Origin: Arenicola marina
Taxonomy: Eukaryota > Annelida > Polychaeta > Arenicolidae
Reading direction: 5' to 3'
Length of the DNA: 64,000 nucleotides
Assembly (NCBI GenBank): GCA_964019135.1
Contig: OZ025263.1
Location: 31,970,133-32,034,132 of the forward strand
Shown here piece after piece: positions 48,296 through 57,019 of the stretch. Below the pieces are notes generated by a model, which did no database searches, was not told the origin of the DNA, and saw only the letters and a program-made list of their open reading frames with translations. Both the position numbers and the translations under genes were made by a program. How positions within the stretch are numbered: the stretch's first letter is position 1; every line of letters starts with the position of its first letter.

Positions 48296-48495
48296 NNNNN
48301 NNNNNNNNNNNNNNNNNNNNNNNNNNNNNNNNNNNNNNNNNNNNNNNNNNNNNNNNNNNNNNNNNNNNNNNNNNNNNNNNNNNNNNNNNNNNNNNNNNNN
48401 NNNNNNNNNNNNNNNNNNNNNNNNNNNNNNNNNNNNNNNNNNNNNNNNNNNNNNNNNNNNNNNNNNNNNNNNNNNNNNNNNNNNNNNNNNNNNNN
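48296..48495. other. Assembly gap of 200 N
   Basis: Exactly 200 N, so the length is probably nominal. It falls at the centre of the palindrome, where assembly and sequencing usually fail. Confidence 0.98.
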
Positions 48496-49764
48496 TGTCA
48501 TGGGGGGACGGCTGGTCATGTTACACCGTGACAGCATGTCCTCCCCCCGCCCATGTCCTTCAACCCACATAGATCGCTAATCTCGTGCTATAGTAAGGGG
48601 GCATCTGGTTATATCTATGTTCAACCCATGGCAACATGTCCCCCCATAACTAGTGTCCTCATTTGCACGTATACATTAGAATTGCAGGGGAGACACGCTG
48701 TCATGGGGGGACGGCTGGTCATGTTACACCGTGACAGCATGTCCCCCCCCCCCCTACCGATGTCCCTTAACCCATATAGAACCGCAATCTCGTGCTAGAA
48801 TAAGGGAACATGTGGTCATCGCTATCATCAACCCATGACGACACGTCCCCCCCCGCCTTCCGGGGTCACTTAACCCACCGGGATGTGTGGTCCAATGCTA
48901 AACTAAGGGGACATTTGGTCCTGGCTGTATATTAACCCGTGACAGGATGTCCCCCCCCCCCCTCCCCATGTATCTTAAAATATATTCAGCCCATGACAAT
49001 GTGTCCCCCCATAACTAGTGCCCTAATATGCGCGCATACATAAAAATTGCAGGGGGGACACGCTGTCATGGGGGGACGCCTGGTCATGTTACACCGTGAC
49101 AGCATGTCCCCCCCCCTGCCCATATCCCTTAACCCACTTAGATGGGTAATTTCGTGCTAGAATAAGGGAACATGTGGTCATCGCTATAATCAACCCATGA
49201 CGACACGTCCCCCCCCCGCCTTCCGGGGTCCCTTAACCCACCGGGATGTGTGGTCCAATGCTAAACTAAGGGGACATTTGGTCATGGCTGTATATTAACC
49301 CGTGACAGGATGTCCCCCCCCCCCTCCCCATGTCCCTTAACCCATATATATCGGTAAGCCCGTGCTAGGCTAAGGGGACATCTGGTCATAGCTATAATTA
49401 ACCCATGACAACATGTCCCCCCCGCTCTCTATCCCTTAACCCACCTGGATCAGTGATCCAATGCTAAACTAAGGGGACACCTGGTCATGGCTGTATTTTA
49501 ACCCGTGACAGCATGTCCCCCCCCCCCTCCCTATGTCCCTTAACCCACGTAAATGGGTGATCTCATGCTAGGCTAAAGGCTCTGGTCCTAGCTATATTCA
49601 ACCCATGACAACATGCCCACCCCCACCCCCACCCCCATGTCCGCTCAAGGTATATTCATCCCATGACAATGTGTCCCTCTCATAACTAGTGACCTCCTCC
49701 GCGCGTATACCCGAACTGCAGGGGGGACACGCTGTCATGGGGGAACAACTGGTCATGTTACACC

Positions 49765-49880
49765 TGAATGACGTTCCAGTGTACTATTGTATGAACCCGC
49801 CACATGTCATTATGTGTATTGCATTGTTTCAACACGAGGGCCTCGGGCTCATTGTTGCTTTGAAATAAACTATAATGCCT
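49765..49880 (+). mobile_element. LINE 3' UTR end, displaced by the palindrome
   Basis: It contains gagggcctcgggctcattgt followed by tgaaataaactata (AATAAA at 49864-49869), the style of 3' end seen in LINEs with this C-terminal knuckle. Its position after the palindrome suggests it belongs to the LINE segments at 45035 and 46412. Confidence 0.5.
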
Positions 49881-50404
49881 GATCACATGACCCTGGCTCA
49901 CATGTGCCACGCATGCGCTGGCCTTGCCGCGAAGGACGTCATACGGGTACTGCTAGGCACCTAGCACGGCGTGTTCACGTGTTGGAATATCCCAACTGTC
50001 TGCATCACGTGCGGGTTCCGTGCTAAGTGTATGCCAGGGCCCACCGCAAAGGACAAAACGTCTGCTCATCCTGATATTATCAGAGATACAGTAAGGCTTA
50101 TAAAAAAGGCTAAGGACGGGTTAATCGACAATTCATCCGCTCCTTCCCTCTCTCCCCTCCTCGCTGATATAAACACCAGTAATACCGCGACCCATCCTAG
50201 CGGCACTTCCCCCTGTACTGATGTAGGCTTGTTTTATCTTCCATGATCAGTGATGACTTCAGGTGAATGTTCAGAGGGTCCTATGCCAATAATAGTAAAG
50301 GTGATGCGCATACTGATCACGATGACAAAACGGTTTCAGCTGCAGAGAACGGCCACTTCACCAGAAGGTCAAAAGGTCAAAGCAGGAGGATATAAATCCG
50401 CTAG
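49881..50404. other. Upstream flank of SELENOO
   Basis: It holds the promoter or 5' UTR. A 91-codon open frame at 49971-50246 is unsupported. A TATAAA lies at 50391-50396, only 9 bases before the ATG used here. If that were the TATA box, transcription would start inside the coding frame and initiation would move to the Met codon at 50636. Confidence 0.4.
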
Positions 50405-50979
50405 ATGGCGCGTCTTGCGCCTTTGGGTCGTGCCCTCAGCGGACGCGGGCACCCAGCGGATCATCTGTTACGGACGACAGCTTACAGCACCCAGACGTGG
50501 ACATCGCGCCATCGCAGCCCGGAAGTGGGATCTGTGGGATCATTCTTGGAGCCGGTCCACGGTCGATTATTGACTCCAGGGTACATCAACCGTCGGATTT
50601 TTACTCGCTCGGCTGTTACATGGGATAAAGGTACGATGGGGTCGAGAGACGCCTTCAGATCGCTTCATGAGCTGGACTTCGACAATTACACGGTGAACGA
50701 GCTCCCCATTGATCCCAGCGATGACCCCGAGCCCCGCCAAGCCAAAGGGGTGTACACCAGGGTACCGAACCCCCCACCGCTGGCGAGACCCATTCTCGTG
50801 GCGGCCTCCTCCGGGGCATTGAAGCTGCTAGGGGTGGACCCAGATGAGGCGTCCCCCGAGAGCCTGGCAGAGTATTTCTCGGGGTCGAAACCGTTGCCTG
50901 GCGCCCAGCCCCACGGGCATTGTTACTGCGGCCATCAGTATGGTCAGTTCTCTGGCCAGCTGGGCGATGGAGCCAACAT
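50405..50979 (+). CDS. SELENOO: Selenoprotein O (SELENOO), coding exon 1
   Basis: SELENOO is a mitochondrial protein of the SelO/YdiU pseudokinase fold that transfers AMP from ATP to Ser, Thr or Tyr of target proteins. The first 45 or so residues are Arg-rich, contain almost no acid residues and suit a mitochondrial presequence. The conserved start of the domain follows (LHELDFDNYTVNELP), then VYTRVPNPPPLARPILVA, YFSGSKPLPGAQPHGHCYCG and the family signature GHQYGQFSGQLGDGANM. An in-frame TAG directly precedes the ATG at 50405, so no earlier Met is possible; Met78 (50636) is the alternative start. The donor GTGAGT begins at 50980 and splits a Met codon (AT|G). The five exons seen encode about 368 residues against roughly 670 in the human protein. 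The kinase-like catalytic loop, C-terminal Sec and SECIS would lie downstream of the window. Confidence 0.93.
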
Positions 50980-52113
50980 GTGAGTGTGTATAACTGCAGG
51001 GGCGGATCTAAGAAAAGGGGGGTGGAGTTTGCGGCCGAGGGGGTGGGGGCTGTCTGCATCCTAAAAAAGGGGACGAGGAAGGTTTTTAAAATGGCAGCCG
51101 GTATTCACCATTTGTTTACAACAAGGAAGGAGGGGGTGTCTACAACATTCTTTCTCAATCAGGGTAATTGAAACAATTCGACTTAAACAGTCCCTTAACA
51201 TCCCCTTGCTTAAGGGGTGTGAGTTTAAGCCCCCACCCCCTTAGATCCGCCACTGGGTTGCAGCTGCAAAATGTTACTTTGCGATGTATCTCGTCGGAAA
51301 GCACGATTTCTACCGTGTATGCTCCCCCTGACCTCCCACCGCCCCCCCCCCCTAGATCCGCCCCTGATAACCAAGTAGACCATCGCAGTATTTTGCTATA
51401 GTAAATTTAAGCACAATATAATTATAGTATATCATAAGCAATTTTATATTGGCATTAATATGTAATTATTATTATATAATTAATTAAATAGTTATATGTT
51501 TCTTTGGCACTGTTAGACCACAATTTTGACACATACATTTTGGCCCAATATACACTTTCATTCATTAAATGAAATACCGCGAGAAATCCCAGGCGTGTGA
51601 TAAACAAGTTCACGAAGCGCATGCGCAATTACTTGCAAGTATATATTTCACTTATTCCCCATACACAGTTTGATATGGCTTCCACGAACGGAATCCTTCT
51701 AGCACTCAGACTGATATTTATCTTAGCGCTCGCGTATGCTCGCATATTTTCTTGGTCATAGTTCGCATTTTTGCACGTGCTTCTCTACAATATTATTTTT
51801 TTTAACCCCTGTACGACTGTCTGGCTTCTCTCTGTAGCCTATACATATTGGAGTTTAGTATCTCCATTTGATCTCCTTTTGGGTGCTGAGTCCCGTAGAA
51901 ACCTGTTACACGCATGGGTGACTTTGCATGGCTCAGCCAGTAGAGGACTGCTCTGTACTACGTGATATTCGGGATTCCGCAATGATTTGAAAATAGGCAA
52001 ACCTCCCCCATTTACATCTTTATCAAAATTTAGGATATCATTTTGTTGTTATAAGCAACAAATACAACTCTGTCTTTTAACATTTACCATGGTTGACCCC
52101 TTGTTTACACCAG
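50980..52113 (+). other. SELENOO intron 1
   Basis: GTGAGT donor, CAG acceptor at 52111-52113. A G-rich MITE starts 17 bases after the donor. The rest (51367-52113) is AT-rich with nothing recognised. Confidence 0.85.
50997..51366. mobile_element. G-rich 'GGCGGATCC' MITE(s) in SELENOO intron 1
   Basis: It starts caggggcggatctaagaaaa and ends ctagatccgcccctg, a good inverted pair. A second internal end, ttagatccgccactgg (51241-51256), suggests a composite or nested pair. Flanks show a weak ATAAC similarity, not a clean duplication. Confidence 0.7.
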
Positions 52114-52255
52114 GTACATGGGTGATGTGCGGGGTCCAGGCGGCCAGCACTGGCAGCTCGCCCTCAAGGGGGCGGGCCGCACCCTGTTCGCCAGGGCCGG
52201 CACGGACGGCCGCAAGGTGCTTCGATCCTCCATTAGAGAGTTCCTCTGCAGCGAG
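52114..52255 (+). CDS. SELENOO: SELENOO coding exon 2
   Basis: A 142-nt exon encoding [19 protein letters not shown], then AGRTLFAR and [17 protein letters not shown]. The Lys of LALK (about residue 210) and the Glu of REF (about 234) sit where the family has its nucleotide-binding Lys-Glu pair, so this copy looks active. The donor GTAGGT follows at 52256. The phase fits exons 1 and 3. Confidence 0.93.
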
Positions 52256-52268
52256 GTAGGTCCAGTAG

Positions 52269-52297
52269 CCACTCTGCCGGCAGATGGAGCTCGTTCC
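52269..52297 (-). repeat. Single monomer resembling the 36-bp satellite
   Basis: The reverse complement reads acgagctccatctgccggca then gag, matching the satellite unit at 23037-27958 with few differences. A shorter similar word (acgccctctgccgg) lies at 52749-52762. Confidence 0.45.
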
Positions 52298-53652
52298 TCA
52301 CATCACCTCTGCCCCACGTCACCGCGCACCTCACGGTTGACCCTAACGGTCCTGGGGTCACGAATGGTTTGAGAGGGTTTTTTAGATTGAATATTGAATT
52401 TTCGATGCAGAATTTAAAAAAAATAGACATTCCGTTATCGAATGATCACATGGAATAGTTAAGCGAGAACATATTTGAAAATAACACGGGGTCAAAGTTC
52501 AAAACACTTCACGCCTTTGACATCGACCGCACTCGAAAATATAGTTCTAAAGTAACATGGCTTCAAACTAATCAAACTCAAATGCATTCATGAGGTATGG
52601 TACCAGTGGCACAGTAAATGCTAAACAGTGCTGTATTTGATGCCAAACTGTAAATTTATCCTTGATTAGATCGATTTCAATTTTTGCGTCTGAAGGATAA
52701 TTCTGATGGTTAAATTTGACGTGGGACAGAGGGACTATGGCGCAAGCCTAACGCCCTCTGCCGGAAGATCGCCCTATAGCCTAGGCTCTTACGTACAACC
52801 CTGCCAGGAAAAATACGAAATTTCACCAAAAAAATTTGCAGCTTATCAATCATTTGTTAGAAGAGAGTGCGTACAGTTAGGACAACCCTAATGATATAAA
52901 CTCTTCCGGTGTCAGTGGTGCAAAGAATGTTCGACAATTAAAGTGACATCACTTATCCAACATAAGATATTATTTGGTACAGTGCTCATTTTCCAAGTTG
53001 ATCATACGATTGTGGACGTTGTGTTTCTCATACCCTGCTTCGATTGATCGAGGGAGTTAATGTAATGTTATGTCATAGTTGTGTCATAGTCTAGGATGTG
53101 ACTCCATACTTTGTGTAAACAATATTTTTATTGACTATTGGCAAACAGTACATAATACTACGTTAATGCCTCTAGTGTGACTTCATACTAATGTACCGTG
53201 TAGTTTACTGGTCTTTTTGCATCACTGCTCACACAGTGACATATACAACACAACCCTGCTTTAGTTACAATATATTGCATCTGCCTCGCGACATTTGTGT
53301 CTGAGATCCGGTCTCTTTGTGGTTTATTGACCTGTGCTGGCGCCTGTGGGCGAAATGGCGCCTAAAACAGCAATCCCGATGTAAATCGTTTAATTACAAA
53401 GATGAGCTATTTATGCATACATCATATCTCTCGCTGTGGCAGGTGGAATGAAATGGGTGGGTGTTAAGCCGGTGGTTCTTCCGTGTAAGGGCGAACCATT
53501 GTTTCAGCATAGCTCTCGTATTACTCACGCATAACGTTCACTGTAATAATACATTTCGTGGGTTCTTACCTTTAAGATGGATCGTTAAGCCACTTGTCTG
53601 CAGGCTGAAGATTAAATGCAGGCAAACATGGCAAAGAGAGCTACCGGAAGAA

Positions 53653-53900
53653 TAAACCGATCCATAATCCGACACTAAGCCCCGCCCACGCTGGAGTCCT
53701 TTTTTGTTAATCGTGATTATGAAATTGACAATCATAGCTGATGGTAGATACAAGTGAGAATTACTCATCTCTGAAATTGACAAGAAAGTGACATGCAGCT
53801 TTGTTCGTCGGACTTGTTTGTCGGAATAACTTTTGTCGCCACATGATAGTATAAAAGCAATAGTGACGTCAACAAATGATTGACAGCCTGGATCGGTTTA
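53653..53900. mobile_element. TA-flanked MITE (mariner-like), copy 2
   Basis: TA at both ends, termini aaccgatcca and tggatcggtt. It matches 44013-44275 throughout and carries a TGACGTCA octamer (53864-53871). Confidence 0.72.
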
Positions 53901-54106
53901 TTTGGTGCAACACGCATCAAATGCAGGTTCCATGGTGCGAACCCGTGACCTGTTGCTCTCCAGCTGTGCGTCTTACCGCCCGACCACCGGGGCTGACCAT
54001 GGGGGTGAGAGGTCTGGCGCGACGGAGGCGACACTTAGGGGATCCCCCAGGTGGGCGTGAGATCGTTTTGAGCGGTAGCCACATATTCCCACTCCGGCCT
54101 CTCACC

Positions 54107-54560
54107 TCCCGCCCCCCCCCCCCCCCCCCATGCAGCCCACCCCCTCTCACCTCCCACCTCCCCCTTGCAGCCCACCCCCTCTCACCTCCCACCTCCCCCA
54201 TGCAGCCCACCCCGTCTCGTATGACGCGACCCCTCACACCACTTGACCCAGGCACGTGGCCACAATACGGGCAATAACCTCTCCCCTGGCGTCCATTTGT
54301 CACCGAAATGTAATTAGCGGTCTCCGCCAAGCAGCAAACGGTGTGGTGAATCACCACCCCCTCTCCCGCCCCTCCACCCCCTTCCTCCCCCCGCCTTCTC
54401 CCTCGGTCATCCTCGCACTCTTTTTTACGACTTATGTCAGCTACCATCTTTCCGATCCCGCGGCACTCCTCGCCCCATTCTCCCCCCCCCCATCCTTCCC
54501 CCGTCCCCCCCCCATCCCCAGTCCTCATCCCCTCATGTTAACCCCCCGACCCCATCCCGC
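54107..54560. repeat. C-rich low-complexity DNA
   Basis: Includes two to three tandem copies of a phrase containing gcagcccaccccctctcacc (about 54130-54215), then irregular ccccct tracts. Confidence 0.65.
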
Positions 54561-55779
54561 CCACACCCCAGCTGTGTATGTTGATCTGTGAAGGCGTCAC
54601 TGGTCGTTTATCCTTCCTTGTCCCTCCGACACAGCCAGCTATCTTAGGAGTATACGGTAAATGGTCAGCCCGAGCAGCTTTATATCCAACCCCGTTTAGC
54701 GACTGGGTATATAGTCTCTGCCTGTGGCTTTTGGGCTGTGTCACCGACAATGACAAAGATCAGGGGCGGGTGGGAAGCATGGGATGGGATGCGGTGAAGG
54801 GCCCCACACCTGTGCCGCACTGGAATGGCAGCCGGATGCACACCTACCTATTCGTCAATTGTTCAATATTTCATGAGCAAAATGCAGGCGAAGACCTCCT
54901 TCCATGACCAGGGTATTTACGGACTACTGGCAAGCCCGTTGACGTTAAATGTATTTAAACGATGAGGTGGCCCACACACTTTTGCGGAGGGATTTCGCGA
55001 TGATAAATAGTGAAGAAAAGTGTAGAAAATGTAAAGGTCATGATGAAATATATCTCATACCTTGACGAGTATATCAGGCCTAACGACTCCCATCGGGGAA
55101 TTGTAATGGAACATACGTACTGGCCAAAGTCCTCGCGCTCTGTGAAGCAACGCCTTCCCCCTCCCCCCTCCCCCCTTCCCTTAACCCGCCCCCCCTTCCC
55201 TTAACCCCCTCTCCCCTTACCTCAACCGCCCCCCCCCCCGGCAACACACACCCTCCCACACCCCGGCTGGTCACACAAAGCTATGTGTACCGATGTATGG
55301 ATCAGTGTTGGTAGATTGGCAGGCTATTAACCAGGTATCTCGTGGGGCAATTAATCAGATCAATGAGATGTGTGAATCATACACGAGGAAACATGGACAG
55401 CGATGCAGTCGTGACCAGAGGGATATTTTAAAGCAATATATTCTGAATATATTTTGTGTATTAGCAACCTCTTCCCATGCCAAATAAGTATATTCTGTCT
55501 TCAATTTACATCCTGAAAGCGTGTGGGCTATCAGGAGAGAAGCAATTTGGTCCTCGGAGCAGAAATTGGTGGCCGGCTTTATATCCTTGCGCGCCTGTTG
55601 CTGTTCGGTATTTTCTGTGTGATGTCGACCGCGGCTCGCTATCACGTCCGCGCGCGATATAAATAAACCGCTGTTTTATGTTGAAATTGTTGTTTCACAG
55701 ACTCTCAGAGATATAAAACATATATGCATCATAAGACTTTTAGTCTTGATTCTAAAATGTAAAAAATCTAAAATGGCGA

Positions 55780-55986
55780 CTTGAGAACCTAACTGCACGT
55801 GGATCGGTGGTTCGCGCCCCGCAGTGGCCATGTCAGTGTGGTCGCATGATTATAACGGTCGCATGTCGCATTCTTCGCAAAGAGTAGGAGGTTAACCCCG
55901 GGGACATGGCTCCACTCTTCGTTCCGTCTCCCATTGACGCGATATGACCCAAGGTGGGTGAAGCGCCCTGAATATACAACCTACCA
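55780..55986 (+). repeat. tRNA-derived SINE, family A, 5'-truncated
   Basis: It begins inside the tRNA head (gagaacctaactgcacgtgg), keeps the B-box region and body, and ends gaatatacaacctacc. Confidence 0.8.
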
Positions 55987-56873
55987 ATTTGTGTTAGACC
56001 CGACAAAGTGGATTTTTTAGGGGGATTCTTGAAGGTAAGAGCGATACGTGAGGTATGCTGAAAACAATTGTTCGTCTTAACCTGAATCGTGACCGTAATA
56101 TCCCGGACTGGGATATAATAAGCTGGTAAATAAGCTACTTGTGACAAAACCAAGCGAAAACAATGGCATGGGCGTGTCCACGGGAGGGGCGGGGGGGGGG
56201 GCACAGGGGACATGTGCCCCCTCCTATTAAATTGCAGTGCCTCTTTGCCTCTCCATATATATTACAATGCGTAAAGTTTCGTAGTTTATGTGTTCTTTCG
56301 TTATCTTTCCAACGATTATAAACTGCGCAAATAGTGCACCGCGGTCCCCAACGTCTCAAGCTTTTACACCGGTTGTTTTATGTTTCGCGGAACAATTTAT
56401 TATTATCAGATGCCGACTAGCTAGGTTTCTAATTGATTGACTAGTTCTATATTGGCGAAAAGGCTGATATTAAACCGACGATGAAAACCATCCCAGTGTG
56501 ACCCGACACCACCCATCCCCATAATAATGATTATTGTTCTGGCAGTATAAATATCCGCATGACTGCTATCACCATCTTAATCATTAACATTGGGATGTCA
56601 TAGTCAGGTTCTCCTGTCTATCACATGGTTGCCTCGAGAATTGTCGACTGTTGCAAATTCAATTGTCCATAGCGCGTTTCAGACGACACGTTTAGAGCGC
56701 ACAAGTGTTTCAGTATAGATCACGTGTTACTCACGCCTACCATTTACTACAGTTATATATTTCGTGAGATGTAACATGGCAGATGGACAATCAATGTTGC
56801 GTACTAGGATGGTTTTGAGTGAAGAAGTTTGTGTATGCATGTCTACCGTTACAATTGTTGATTTCTGCCACAG

Positions 56874-57019
56874 GCGATGTTCTACTTGGGCGTGCCGACC
56901 AACCGTGCGGCCACCGTGGTGACAGGTGACGCGACTGTGTCACGTGACGAGTGGTACTCTGGCGTCAGCGTGGCAGAACCTGTAGCCGTCGTGTCACGCC
57001 TGGCTCCTGCCTTCCTCAG
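56874..57019 (+). CDS. SELENOO: SELENOO coding exon 3
   Basis: 146 nt encoding AMFYLGVPTNRAATVVTGD, then TVSRDEWYSG and VAVVSRLAPAFLR. It aligns with the human segment around EAMFHLGVPTTRAG and VVLRVASTFIR. The exon ends CCTTCCTCAG and splits an Arg codon (AG|G) with exon 4. Its last bases and donor are the seed of the minisatellite that follows: using any later donor copy would add an in-frame TAG immediately after this Arg. Confidence 0.93.

Larger units (their letters stand above)
46623..49764. mobile_element. 3.1-kb palindrome with tandem-repeat arms (foldback-like)
   Basis: The left arm 46623-48295 and right arm 48496-49764 are inverted copies with the same order of subunits. The outer end is ggtgtaacatgaccag on the left and its complement on the right. 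Arms are built of imperfect units: one of about 120 bp (catgggtt...ccccttag...gtgggttaaggga...G run) and one of 204 bp (from gtaacatgaccagc, at 47664, 47868, 48072, 48277). The left arm shows more 204-bp units than the right, so the centre falls in or near the N gap. Arms of subrepeats are the hallmark of foldback/TU and Rehavkus-type elements. I find no target duplication. It lies between the LINE stop codon and the LINE 3' UTR. Confidence 0.75.
52256..56873 (+). other. SELENOO intron 2
   Basis: GTAGGT donor, acceptor gatttctgccacag ending at 56873. It holds a stray satellite-like monomer (52269), a TA-MITE (53653), C-rich tracts (54107-54560, 55150-55240) and a truncated SINE (55780). No exon recognised. 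Confidence 0.85.

Noticed and set aside
48220-48572. Open frames crossing the N gap
   Set aside because: They are created by reading N as open codons.
49971-50246. 91-codon open frame before SELENOO
   Set aside because: No family match, no splice join to exon 1 seen, and stops surround it. Kept only as a note.
43874-53783. Similar short proteins (AMIVNFIITxKG) at 12679, 43874 and 53538
   Set aside because: They are translations of the TA-MITE family, which has no coding capacity of its own.
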